Shown here: in pieces, positions 10,149 through 19,020 of the stretch | How positions within the stretch are numbered: position 1 is the first letter of the stretch | Layout: each line of letters starts with the position of its first letter | From: JANMMJ01 sp964543235 | GTDB lineage: Bacteria; Pseudomonadota; Alphaproteobacteria; Rhizobiales; Aestuariivirgaceae | Direction of reading: 5' to 3' | NCBI GenBank assembly: GCA_964543235.1 | Contig: CAZIXE010000003.1 | Span: 1-64,000 of the forward strand | DNA: 64,000 bases | Position numbers and translations under genes: made by a program | Notes under the pieces: generated by a model | The model's input: only the letters and a program-made list of their open reading frames with translations | Databases searched by the model: none | Told to the model about the DNA's origin: nothing

Positions 10149-11030
10149 ATGCGGCGGAAGATCAGGAAAGCCGTGTTCCCCGTGGCGGGACTGGGGACGC
10201 GCTTTCTGCCGGCCACCAAGGCCATGCCGAAAGAAATGTTAACCATCGTCGACCGCCCGGTGATCCAGCTGGCGGTGGACGAAGCCCGCGCCGCCGGCAT
10301 CGAGCATTTCGTCTTCGTCACCGGCCGCAACAAGAGCGTCATCGAGGATCACTTCGACAAGCAGTTCGAGCTCGAAACCACGCTCAAGGGCCGCGGCAAG
10401 ACCAGCGAACTGGAACTGCTCGAAAAGGACCTGCCCCAGGCGGGCCAGGCGAGCTTCACCCGCCAGCAGGAGCCCTTGGGACTGGGCCATGCGGTGTGGT
10501 GCGCGCGCGAGCTCGTCGGCAATGAACCGTTTGCGCTGCTGCTCCCCGATATGGTGATGCATGCCAGCCCGCCCTGCCTCAAGCAGATGATGGACCTCTA
10601 TGACGAGCGCGGCGGCAATGTCATCGCGGTCGAGGAAGTGCCCTGGGAGAACGTCCACCGCTATGGCATCGTCGGCGCCACGGATTGGGATGGCAACCGC
10701 TTCCGCATCGACCGGCTCGTCGAGAAGCCGAGGCGCGAGGCCGCCCCCTCCAACCTCATCATCTCCGGCCGCTACATCCTGCAGCCCGAAATCTTCACCG
10801 AGATCGAACGGCAGGAACCCGGCGCCGGCGGCGAAATCCAGGTGACCGACGCCATGATCCGCCTGCTCACCCGCCAGGATTTCTGGGGCATCAGGTACGA
10901 GGGAACGACCTACGACTGCGGCGACAAGCTGGGCTTCCTGATGGCCAATGTCGTCTACGGCCTCGACCGCCCCGATCTCGGCCCCGCTTTCCGCGAGGCG
11001 ATCCTGGATATCGTCAACGGCAGGAAGTAG
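10149..11030 (+). CDS. galU: UTP-glucose-1-phosphate uridylyltransferase
   Basis: This 293-residue protein begins with the nucleotidyltransferase signature FPVAGLGTRFLPATKAMPKE, followed by EMLTIVDRPVIQ. Inner motifs LLPDM and VEKP fit the GalU family. It makes UDP-glucose from UTP and glucose-1-phosphate. The ATG follows AGGAG at 7 nt. It is divergent from galE. The stop lies 6 nt from the end of the convergent outer-membrane barrel gene. Confidence 0.96.
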   Translation: MRRKIRKAVFPVAGLGTRFLPATKAMPKEMLTIVDRPVIQLAVDEARAAGIEHFVFVTGRNKSVIEDHFDKQFELETTLKGRGKTSELELLEKDLPQAGQASFTRQQEPLGLGHAVWCARELVGNEPFALLLPDMVMHASPPCLKQMMDLYDERGGNVIAVEEVPWENVHRYGIVGATDWDGNRFRIDRLVEKPRREAAPSNLIISGRYILQPEIFTEIERQEPGAGGEIQVTDAMIRLLTRQDFWGIRYEGTTYDCGDKLGFLMANVVYGLDRPDLGPAFREAILDIVNGRK

Positions 11031-11036
11031 GAGCGT

Positions 11037-12395
11037 TCATCTGCGGATCTCGATCCCCGTCGTCACCCGGTGCTCGACATAGTCGGATTGTGGCGCGCCG
11101 CCGTCGAAGGACGTGAAGCCATAGCCCGCCGTCCAGGCGAGCCACGGATTGAAGCGGTAGGTGACGCCGATCCCGGCATCGAAGGTGAGATCATCCGGCC
11201 CGTCGCGCTGGTCGAACTCGATGCCCGTGCGCGCCACCAGCAGGATGTTCTCGCGCAGCTCGTGTTCGGCCTCGAGCCGCGCCTCATAGGTTCGCGTGCC
11301 GCCCGAGCCCGCCGCAACCGTTTCGTCGATCGAGCTGTTGGCGCTGGCCGTGATCGTCGTGAGTTCCGTTGGCCGCCACACCACATTGCCGATGATGCCG
11401 AGCGCCCCGATCGTGCCCAGCGCCGGGTCGTCGTAGTCGCGCACCGTATAGGCCATGGCGAGTTCGCCCGACCAGAGCGGCGAGGCGTCGAATTGCGCGC
11501 CGAGACGCAATTGCCCGCCTTGCGAATCCCGGTCGAAACCGTTGCGGTCGGGTGTGTCGAGATGCAGCCGCGGCCGGTAGGCCACGTCCGCAAAGGGCTT
11601 GAGCGCCGGCGATGTCTCGTAGGTCGCGCGCAATGCCAGTTCCGGCTCCACATAGTTGCGGTCGGCATTGTCCTCGATACCGCCGCCCGCGAGCTGCACG
11701 TCTTCGAACAGTTTGAGCCGCGCGCCGCTGCGGCCCCGGAGCGTCAGCCGCCCGAATGTGTGATTGAGCGCCGCGAAGCCGCCAAGCTCATGCTCGACGC
11801 GGTCGCCTTCGGCCGTGTCGGGCACCTCGCTGTCCTCCGCCCCCGTCCGGTCATAGTCGTAGTTGGCGTCGAAATCGATGAAGGTCGTCCGCCGCACGTC
11901 GATGCGCGCGGCCAGGGTCAGGTTTGCAGTGCGTTCGACGGGGATGTCGCGCGACGGATAATCGATGATCTCGGCCGATCCGTTGAGCCGCAGCGAATGC
12001 CGGACCCAGTCGCTCTCGAGTCGGAAGGAAGGAGCAAGCCTCAGCCCCAGCCCCGCCTTGCTGCCGCCGTTGCGCTGCCTTGGATTGCTGGAAAGGATGG
12101 CCCCGGATTGCAGCACCGGATAGAGGCGCAACGCGCCGGCCGCCATGCCCTGGGGCGCGTAAGGATCCTCTGGCGGGACCCGGCGGCGGCGAATCACCGG
12201 TTCCTCGTCTTCGGCAGGCGGTTCCACCCTAGCCGGCGCGGCAACTTCGGCGGGCGGCTCGGCCGCGATGTCATCCTGCGCCGGCTCCAGCAGGTCTGAG
12301 GGCCTGAGTTCCTCGATGGCCTGCCCCCTGGCCGCCCCGCCGGTCAGCGGCAAAGCCATGAAAACAGTCAGAAATATCAAGGGGCTGCGGCGCAT
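11037..12395 (-). CDS. Outer-membrane beta-barrel protein (BBP2-like)
   Basis: This 452-residue protein has an N-terminal signal peptide cleaved near GAARGQA. A Pro/Glu/Ala-rich spacer (about residues 30-75) follows, containing RRRRVPPEDPYAPQGM. From about residue 85 to the end there are alternating amphipathic strands rich in Arg, Asp and Tyr, ending TTGIEIRR. This layout fits the putative beta-barrel porin 2 family, often found near polysaccharide genes in Rhizobiales. A role in exopolysaccharide passage or as a general barrel is only inferred from the galU neighbour. Channel function is unproven. Confidence 0.75.
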   Translation of the reverse strand: MRRSPLIFLTVFMALPLTGGAARGQAIEELRPSDLLEPAQDDIAAEPPAEVAAPARVEPPAEDEEPVIRRRRVPPEDPYAPQGMAAGALRLYPVLQSGAILSSNPRQRNGGSKAGLGLRLAPSFRLESDWVRHSLRLNGSAEIIDYPSRDIPVERTANLTLAARIDVRRTTFIDFDANYDYDRTGAEDSEVPDTAEGDRVEHELGGFAALNHTFGRLTLRGRSGARLKLFEDVQLAGGGIEDNADRNYVEPELALRATYETSPALKPFADVAYRPRLHLDTPDRNGFDRDSQGGQLRLGAQFDASPLWSGELAMAYTVRDYDDPALGTIGALGIIGNVVWRPTELTTITASANSSIDETVAAGSGGTRTYEARLEAEHELRENILLVARTGIEFDQRDGPDDLTFDAGIGVTYRFNPWLAWTAGYGFTSFDGGAPQSDYVEHRVTTGIEIRR

Positions 12396-12508
12396 CGGTT
12401 CCGGGGGTGAAGTCGCCGCAAGCCTAGCGGAATTATGGTTAAGGCCGTATTGACGCCCTGTCCTGGCGCGGGCTTCCCTCCGCCTGCCATTGGGTCTAGG
12501 AGGAGTCC

Positions 12509-13513
12509 ATGACCGTCACCTCTCTGAAGCCCCGGCCCGCCAATGCCGCCGGCTGGATTGCCTCCGTCCTCCGCGCCCTCGAAACCGAACGCGCCGGACT
12601 CGCGCAGCTGATAGAGCTCGCCGGCAACGGCCTGGGCGAGTCGCTGTGCGCGGCAATCGACACCATCCGCCAGGCCCGCGGCCGCGTCATCCTGTCAGGC
12701 ATGGGCAAGAGCGGCCACATCGCCCGCAAGATCGCCGCCACCCTGGCATCGACCGGAACGCCCGCCCTCTTCGTCCACCCCGCCGAGGCAAGCCACGGCG
12801 ATCTCGGCATGATCACCCGCGAGGATGTCGTGCTGATGATTTCCAATTCCGGCGAGTCGGCCGAACTCAAGGACATCCTCGCCTACAGCCGCCGCTTCGG
12901 CGTGCCGCTCATCGCCATGACCGCCAGGCCCGACAGCACATTGGCCCGCGAGGCCGACATCTGCCTCACATTGCCCCAGGCGCAGGAGGCCTGCCCTATC
13001 GGCCTGGCGCCCACCACGTCCACGCTTCTGCAGCTGGCACTCGGCGACGGACTCGCCATCGCGCTGCTCGAGGACAAGGGCTTCAGCGCCCGCGACTTCC
13101 GCAACTTCCATCCCGGCGGCAAGCTGGGCGCCGCCCTGACCCATGTTTCCGCCATCATGCATCAGCCGCCGGAGCTGCCGCTCTGCGCACAGGATGCCAT
13201 CATGAGCGACGTGCTGGTGACCATGACCCAGAAGAGCTTCGGCTGTGTCGGCGTCGTGGACAAGGATGGCAGGCTGACCGGCATCATCACCGACGGCGAC
13301 CTCCGCCGCCACATGAGCCGCGACCTCATCGACCTCACCGCCGCCGATGTCATGACGCCCGGCCCCCGGACCATCGCCCCCGACGCACTGGCGTCCGAAG
13401 CTCTTGAGCAGCTGAATGCCCGCAAGATCACCAGCCTCTTCGCCGTCGACGCCAAAGGCCGGCCGGCCGGCCTCGTTCACATCCACGATCTCTTGCGGAT
13501 CGGCGTGACCTGA
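12509..13513 (+). CDS. kdsD: KpsF/GutQ-type D-arabinose-5-phosphate isomerase
   Basis: This 334-residue protein has an SIS domain at about residues 40-180 (SGMGKSGHIARKIAATL, then HPAEASHGDLGMI and MISNSGES), followed by two CBS domains at about 205-334. The family converts ribulose-5-phosphate to arabinose-5-phosphate, the precursor of the LPS sugar Kdo. Its start has AGGAG about 5 nt upstream (taggaggagtccATG). It sits among envelope genes, divergent from the outer-membrane barrel. Confidence 0.93.
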   Translation: MTVTSLKPRPANAAGWIASVLRALETERAGLAQLIELAGNGLGESLCAAIDTIRQARGRVILSGMGKSGHIARKIAATLASTGTPALFVHPAEASHGDLGMITREDVVLMISNSGESAELKDILAYSRRFGVPLIAMTARPDSTLAREADICLTLPQAQEACPIGLAPTTSTLLQLALGDGLAIALLEDKGFSARDFRNFHPGGKLGAALTHVSAIMHQPPELPLCAQDAIMSDVLVTMTQKSFGCVGVVDKDGRLTGIITDGDLRRHMSRDLIDLTAADVMTPGPRTIAPDALASEALEQLNARKITSLFAVDAKGRPAGLVHIHDLLRIGVT

Positions 13514-13517
13514 TGCG

Positions 13518-13970
13518 TTACGCCGGCTTGACCTTAAGCCGCGTCCCGTCGACGCCCGTGACCTTGACCCGCTGCCCGGCCTCCATGTCGGGCCCTTCGA
13601 TCTCCCACACCGTATCGTCAATGGTGAGCCGCCCGCGGCCATTGCTGATGGGTGAAGCCAGGCTGTAGGTCTGGCCGACATAGTTGAACATGCGCTGGTT
13701 GAGATTGGGTTCCGCGGTGTCGGTGAGCTTGCTGCGAAACCGCGGCCTGAGCACCGCGACGAATCCCACCGACAGCGCCGCAAACAGCAGCACTTCCATC
13801 CGCCAGCTGAGATCGACCAGGAACGCCACGGCGCCGACGCAGGCCGCGGCGATGCCGAGCCACAGGAAGAACACGCCGGGTGCGGCGAGTTCCGCGAGAA
13901 GCAACAGGCCCGCCAGGATCAGCCAGCTCCAGAATCCGAGAGCCGCCAGGGATTGGAACATCGCCGTCAA
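13518..13970 (-). CDS. NfeD-family membrane protein
   Basis: This 150-residue protein has about three transmembrane segments in its first 80 residues (LGFWSWLILAGLLLLAELA, then FFLWLGIAAACVGAVAFL and VLLFAALSVGFVAVL). An OB-fold NfeD C-terminal domain ends in VKVTGVDGTRLKVKPA. Its ATG overlaps the stop of the SPFH gene (ATGA), the usual NfeD/stomatin operon arrangement, so it is probably a membrane partner of that protein. The molecular role of such pairs is not settled. Confidence 0.9.
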   Translation of the reverse strand: MTAMFQSLAALGFWSWLILAGLLLLAELAAPGVFFLWLGIAAACVGAVAFLVDLSWRMEVLLFAALSVGFVAVLRPRFRSKLTDTAEPNLNQRMFNYVGQTYSLASPISNGRGRLTIDDTVWEIEGPDMEAGQRVKVTGVDGTRLKVKPA

Positions 13971-14974
13971 CTCTGTGTGCCGGGCCGCGGGTTCACCGGC
14001 GGCACCGATGCCGCCGGCCGCCGCCGTGCTTCGGGGCCGCCACCGCCCGGCCCGCGGTCACCGCCGAACGCTTCGCGGGCGATCTCCGAAATGCCGCCGA
14101 TCGCCCCGATCACCGACGCCGCCTCCACCGGCAGCATCAGCACCTTCTGGTTCGGCGCCTGCGCCAGGGCCTCCAGCGCCTTGATGTAGTTGTTGGCGAC
14201 GAAGTAGTTGAGCGCCTGAACGTTGCCGGCGGCGATCGCCTCGCTCACCATCAGCGTCGCCTTGGCCTCGGCTTCCGCCTCGCGCTCGCGCGCCTCTGCG
14301 TCGCGGAACGCTGCTTCCCGCCGGCCCTCGGCTTCGAGCACCGTTGCCTGCTTCTCGCCTTCGGCCTTGAGGATCGCCGATTGCCGCATGCCCTCCGATT
14401 CGAGGATCGCCGCGCGCTTGTCGCGCTCGGCCTTCATCTGCCGGGCCATGGCATCGACGAGATCGCGCGGCGGGCTGATATCCTTGATTTCGATGCGGTT
14501 CATCTTGACGCCCCACGGTGCCGTCGCCTGGTCCACCACGCTGAGCAGCCGGTGATTGATCTCATCGCGTTGCGACAGCAGGTTGTCGAGATCCATGGAG
14601 CCCATCACCGTTCGGATATTGGTCATCACCAGCGCCAGGATCGCCGTCTCCAGCTGCTGCACCTCGTAAGTTGCCCGCGCGGCGTCCAGGACCTGAAAGA
14701 AAGCGATGCCGTCGACTTTCACCATGGCATTGTCGCGGGTGATGACTTCCTGGCTGGGCACGTCCAGCACCCGCTCCATCATGTTCATCTTGGAGCCGAT
14801 CCGGTCGAAGAACGGCACGATGATGCCAAGCCCCGGCGGCAGGGTTCGCACATATTTGCCGAAGCGTTCGACCGTGTAATTGTAGCCCTGCGGCACCATG
14901 CGGATGGCGCGTGCCAGGCCGAACACTGCGACGGCCAGGACAACCAGGACGAAAATGCCGGCACCTTCGAACAT
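13967..14974 (-). CDS. qmcA: SPFH/stomatin-like protein, QmcA type
   Basis: I start at the ATG at 14974 (MFEGAGIFVLVVL) because GGGAGA lies about 7 nt upstream and the hydrophobic anchor begins there. The open frame extends 24 codons further upstream. The 335 residues comprise an N-terminal membrane anchor, an SPFH domain (VPQGYNYTVERFGKY, then PFFDRIGSKMNMMERV) and a long Ala/Glu/Arg-rich coiled coil (about 190-270). The proline-rich tail is poorly conserved. Such proteins form membrane microdomain oligomers. It is translationally coupled to the NfeD gene. Confidence 0.92.
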   Translation of the reverse strand: MFEGAGIFVLVVLAVAVFGLARAIRMVPQGYNYTVERFGKYVRTLPPGLGIIVPFFDRIGSKMNMMERVLDVPSQEVITRDNAMVKVDGIAFFQVLDAARATYEVQQLETAILALVMTNIRTVMGSMDLDNLLSQRDEINHRLLSVVDQATAPWGVKMNRIEIKDISPPRDLVDAMARQMKAERDKRAAILESEGMRQSAILKAEGEKQATVLEAEGRREAAFRDAEAREREAEAEAKATLMVSEAIAAGNVQALNYFVANNYIKALEALAQAPNQKVLMLPVEAASVIGAIGGISEIAREAFGGDRGPGGGGPEARRRPAASVPPVNPRPGTQS

Positions 14975-15074
14975 CACGCGGTCTCCCATCTTCCAGCAGG
15001 CGCGCCCCGGGGCGCCGCCCTGGCGATTCTGCAGAACCGCCGTCACCCAAACTTAACGTATCGGCCGCACCGGC

Positions 15075-16139
15075 TCAAATCCAGCCTTTGAGTTCCTCGC
15101 GCACCAGCGTTTCGATGAGGTCGATCGATTCCGGGGAATCGTTGAGGCAGGGCACAGCCGTGAAATGCTCGCCCCCTGCCGCCAGGAAGGTCTCCTTCAG
15201 GCCGATTGCCACCTCTTCCAGAGTTTCCACGCAGTCCGCCGCAAAACCGGGCATGATCATCGCCAGCTTCCTGACGCCCTGCCCCGGCAGGGCCGCGACC
15301 GTCGGCTGCGCATAGGGCTGCAGCCACTCCGCCCTGCCAAAGCGTGACTGGAACACCACCTGCAGTTTTTCCCGTGGCAGCCTGAGCCGTGCGGCGAGGA
15401 GCCGTGCCGTCTTCTGGCAATGGCAGTGATAGGGATCGCCCTTCATCAGGTACGCCTTCGGCAGGCCATGGAACGACGCAAGGATGACATCGGGTTCCCA
15501 GTCGAGCGTCGCGAGATGGGCCTTGAGACCTCGCGCCAGGGCCTCGATATAGGCGGGGTGATCGTAATAGGGCGGCACCGTGCGGATTGCCGGCTGCCAG
15601 CGCATCGCCTGGAGTGCCGCATAGGCCTTGTCGAGTGCTGTCGCTGTGGTCGAGGCGCTGTATTGCGGATAAAGCGGCAGCAGCAGGATCCGCTCGCAGC
15701 CCTCAGCCTTGAGTGCCGCGATGCGCTCCCCGACCGGCGGCAGGCCGTAGCGCATGCCCCAGTCCACACTGATCCGCCCGTCGCTGCCGACCCGCTCCGC
15801 CAGTTTTTCGGCCTGGGCCCGCGTGATCGTCTTGAGCGGCGACTCGTCGAGCGCGCGGTTCCAGATCTGCTCATAGGCATGGCCACTGCGCTTCGGCCGC
15901 GTCGTCAGGATGATGCCGTTGAGGATGACCCACCACAGCGCCCTGTTGGTTTCGATCACCCGCCGGTCGGACAGGAACTCCTTGAGATAGCGCCGCATCG
16001 GCCAGTAGCTCGTCGCCTCTGGCGTACCGAGGTTGATCAGCAGCACGCCGATCCGCGCCGGCGGCACCTCTGGGTGGCCTGCGGGCAGCACGCCGCGCGG
16101 CGCCGGCACGCGCGATTTGCCGGTTCGGGAATCATTCAC
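15075..16139 (-). CDS. hemH: Ferrochelatase
   Basis: This 354-residue protein has the ferrochelatase hallmarks. LLINLGTPEA is near the N-terminus, the catalytic histidine lies in LASFHGLPKAYLMKGDPY, and FQSRFGRAEWLQPY is near the C-terminus. It inserts Fe2+ into protoporphyrin IX, the last step of haem synthesis. The first 25 residues before the conserved start are Arg/Pro-rich, so a downstream start is possible. It is convergent with nothing and stands as a single gene upstream of the SPFH unit. Confidence 0.96.
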   Translation of the reverse strand: MNDSRTGKSRVPAPRGVLPAGHPEVPPARIGVLLINLGTPEATSYWPMRRYLKEFLSDRRVIETNRALWWVILNGIILTTRPKRSGHAYEQIWNRALDESPLKTITRAQAEKLAERVGSDGRISVDWGMRYGLPPVGERIAALKAEGCERILLLPLYPQYSASTTATALDKAYAALQAMRWQPAIRTVPPYYDHPAYIEALARGLKAHLATLDWEPDVILASFHGLPKAYLMKGDPYHCHCQKTARLLAARLRLPREKLQVVFQSRFGRAEWLQPYAQPTVAALPGQGVRKLAMIMPGFAADCVETLEEVAIGLKETFLAAGGEHFTAVPCLNDSPESIDLIETLVREELKGWI

Positions 16140-16239
16140 GATTTGCTAACCCTCATCCTGACTTCAACGTTTGCTTAACCGTTCTGCCCCATACCGGACT
16201 CGGTCTGCTCAATAGGCCAGCCGCTGGATCATTCGTCCT

Positions 16240-18081
16240 ATGCACAGAGCAGTTCCGACTCAAGCAGAATCCGGCCCCGAGGGCGTCGCCGGCCGCGGCC
16301 AGGGTCCGCTGGCTTTGGCCTTCGCCGACCTCGAGAATTCGACCGCGCACACCCATATCGATCCCGGCGTGTTCAGGGCCGGCCAGATCGCAGCGACTCT
16401 CCGCCTGACACCTTTCATGATGGTGGGCAACATCGTTGCCGCCCTGACCTTCGCCTGGATTGCCCGTGCCGCATTCGATCCGGTTCTGATCGGCTTCTGG
16501 GTCGCGGCGCTCGTCCTGCCATCGGCCTACCTTTTCGTCACGAGTCTGATCCGCCGCCGGCGCCAGGTGCGAACCGCCGGACCCCGCGCCATGCGCCGGG
16601 CTGAACTGCATGCCATCATTCTGGGCCTTGCCTGGGCATCGCTGCCTGCACTGTTCTTTGCAGCCGCGCCGGCCGATCTGCGCCTGTTCATCATCGCCAT
16701 GCTGCTCGCCGCCTGCGGCTGCGGCGCCTTTGCCTTATCCAAGCTGCCGTCCGCCGGAATCATCTTTACCCTGATGATCTGCGCCGCGACCGCGATCGCG
16801 GCCATGCAGATGGCCGGCACCATCGGAATCGTGTTTGCTCTGATGACCCTGCTCTACGGCATCATCATGGCCGCCTCCATTCTCTCCGGTCATCACAATG
16901 CCGTCATGCGCGCTGCCGACGCTGCCAACCTCAACCACCAGCGCGAGATCATCACCCTGCTGCTCCATGACTTCGAGCGCGGCGCCAGCGATTGGCTGTG
17001 GGAAACCGATAGCGGCGGCAGGCTCGTCTATTTCTCCGGCCGCATGGCCGAGGTCCTGAACCGCGGCCGCGAGCGCCTGCTCGGTGCCTCACTGCTGCAG
17101 GCGGCCGGCGTTGCCGCCACCGCGGCCGGCTGGCCCGCGCTCACCGCGGCAATGGCGCAGGAAGAAACGGTTTCCGATCACACCGTGGCGGTGACGGTGA
17201 ATGGCGAGACCCGGTGGTGGCAGGTCAGCGCCCAGCCCTTGCGAGACACGGAAGGCAGGTTCAGCGGCTACCGCGGCGTCGGTCGTGACATCACCCGCGA
17301 ACACCTGGCGAGAGACGAGCTGCTGCACGCCAAGGAGGAGGCCGAACGCGCGAGCGCCGCCAAGTCGCAGTTCCTCGCCGTCATGAGCCACGAGCTCAAG
17401 ACGCCGCTCAATGCCATCATCGGCTTTGCCGAGATCCTGGCGGCCGGCCCCAACGGCCAGACGACACCCGAAGAGCAGGTGGACTATGCGAAGACCATTC
17501 TTGCCAGCAGCACCCACCTGAGGAGCCTGATCAACGACATCCTTGACGTCACCCGCATCGAGCGGAGTAGCGTTTCCATCATCGAGCAGTCCGGCGATGC
17601 CGTGGAACTCGTCGAGGTAGCCGCCCGGATGTGCCGCGACGCCGCGGCCGCGGCCAATGTCGAGATTGCGCTCCAGCACAGCGGTTCCGCGGAGATCACC
17701 GGCGACCTCACGCGGCTGAAGCAGGTCATTGTCAACCTGATCGCCAACGCCGTGAAGTTCTCGCCCCATGGCGGCACTGTCGACCTCGGCATCTGTCGCA
17801 CGTGCGATTCCGGCATCGATATCCACGTCCTGGATCGTGGCATCGGCCTGTCGCCCGCAGATTGCGAACGGGTCTTCGAGCCCTTCGTCCAGGCCGACGA
17901 AGGCATCGCCCGGAAATTCGGCGGCCTCGGCCTGGGCCTGCCCATCGCCAGGAAGATTGCTCGCCTGCATGGCGGTGACGTGTCACTCGAAAGCCGCCTG
18001 GGCGAGGGCACCACGGCCCACTTCACCCTCCCGCCTTCCCGTGTGACCTGGCAGGAGGGCAAGGCGAAGGCCGTTGCCTGA
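16240..18081 (+). CDS. Membrane sensor histidine kinase with PAS domain
   Basis: This 613-residue protein starts with a 45-residue soluble leader, then about five or six membrane helices (residues 50-215), then a PAS domain (about 245-365, DWLWETDSGGRLVYFSGRM). The dimerisation/phosphoacceptor domain follows, with H384 in FLAVMSHELKTPLNAIIGF, then an ATPase domain with NLIANAVKFSPHGG and GGLGLGLPIARKI. No receiver domain or response regulator gene is adjacent, so the partner is unknown. The membrane part lacks a recognised periplasmic sensor. The ureohydrolase gene follows by 30 nt on the same strand. Confidence 0.9.
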   Translation: MHRAVPTQAESGPEGVAGRGQGPLALAFADLENSTAHTHIDPGVFRAGQIAATLRLTPFMMVGNIVAALTFAWIARAAFDPVLIGFWVAALVLPSAYLFVTSLIRRRRQVRTAGPRAMRRAELHAIILGLAWASLPALFFAAAPADLRLFIIAMLLAACGCGAFALSKLPSAGIIFTLMICAATAIAAMQMAGTIGIVFALMTLLYGIIMAASILSGHHNAVMRAADAANLNHQREIITLLLHDFERGASDWLWETDSGGRLVYFSGRMAEVLNRGRERLLGASLLQAAGVAATAAGWPALTAAMAQEETVSDHTVAVTVNGETRWWQVSAQPLRDTEGRFSGYRGVGRDITREHLARDELLHAKEEAERASAAKSQFLAVMSHELKTPLNAIIGFAEILAAGPNGQTTPEEQVDYAKTILASSTHLRSLINDILDVTRIERSSVSIIEQSGDAVELVEVAARMCRDAAAAANVEIALQHSGSAEITGDLTRLKQVIVNLIANAVKFSPHGGTVDLGICRTCDSGIDIHVLDRGIGLSPADCERVFEPFVQADEGIARKFGGLGLGLPIARKIARLHGGDVSLESRLGEGTTAHFTLPPSRVTWQEGKAKAVA

Positions 18082-18111
18082 TCCGCAGGGACGCGGCAAG
18101 TTCGCCGCATC

Positions 18112-19020
18112 ATGACCCGCTCCGATCGCACACCCTTCCTCGGCGCTGTCGCATCCGACACGCCTGACGGTTTTGCCGCGGCCCTCTTTGGTGCCCCGCA
18201 TGGCACGCCCTACCCAGGGATCGACAATCGCATTCATGCCGCCGCGGCCATGAGCCTGCGCCAGGCCGTTGCCGCCGATGCCGGGTGGTTGGAGCACTGG
18301 GATTTCGACTTCGACGGTCCGCTCCTCGGCAATGGCTTCAGCTTGGCCGATCTCGGCGATCTCGCCACCACGGCGGCAGATGCTGCTGGCAATCGCCGCC
18401 TCATCCAGTCAACAGCCGAACGCGTGCTCGCCGCCGGCGCGGTACCCATCATGATCGGCGGCGATGATTCGACGCCAATTCCTTTCATCGCCGCCTTTGC
18501 GGGCAAGGCCCCGCTCACCATTCTCCAGATTGACGCCCACATCGACTGGCGCGACGAGCGCTATGGCGAACCGCTGGGATTCTCCTCGACCATGCGCCGC
18601 GCTTCCGAGATGCCGCATGTCGGGTCCATCGTCCAGGCAGGTGCTCGCGGCATGGGCAGCGCCCGCAAGGCGGAAGTCGATGCGGCTCTCGCCTGGGGCG
18701 CCAGGATCGTGCCGGCGCGGGTGATTCACGATCGCGGTGTCGCGCCCGTGCTCGATCATGTTCCCGAGGGAAGCAACTGCCTGATAACCCTGGATGCCGA
18801 TGCGCTCGATTCGAGCATCATGCCGGCCGTCGCCTATCCCTCGCCGGGTGGACTGACCTATCTGCAGGTGGTGAGATTGATCGAGGGTGTTGCCGCCAGG
18901 GCGAAGATCGTGGGATTCGATCTGATCGAGTTCGTGCCCGGCCGCGACGCCGGCGGGACGGCGGCCTTTACGGCCGCGCGCATCATCTGCAATGTTATCG
19001 CCAGGCTGGCGCGCGCCTGA
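18112..19020 (+). CDS. Ureohydrolase (agmatinase/arginase family)
   Basis: This 302-residue protein has the ureohydrolase metal-site motifs: GGDDS (normally GGDHS), DAHIDWRDE, and LDADALDSS where the family has DxDxxDP. The first motif carries Asp where the family usually has a manganese-binding His. Members hydrolyse agmatine, arginine, guanidinobutyrate or similar guanidino compounds to urea plus an amine. The substrate is uncertain here. It follows the histidine kinase by 30 nt and its stop abuts the stop of the convergent oxidoreductase gene. Confidence 0.87.
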   Translation: MTRSDRTPFLGAVASDTPDGFAAALFGAPHGTPYPGIDNRIHAAAAMSLRQAVAADAGWLEHWDFDFDGPLLGNGFSLADLGDLATTAADAAGNRRLIQSTAERVLAAGAVPIMIGGDDSTPIPFIAAFAGKAPLTILQIDAHIDWRDERYGEPLGFSSTMRRASEMPHVGSIVQAGARGMGSARKAEVDAALAWGARIVPARVIHDRGVAPVLDHVPEGSNCLITLDADALDSSIMPAVAYPSPGGLTYLQVVRLIEGVAARAKIVGFDLIEFVPGRDAGGTAAFTAARIICNVIARLARA

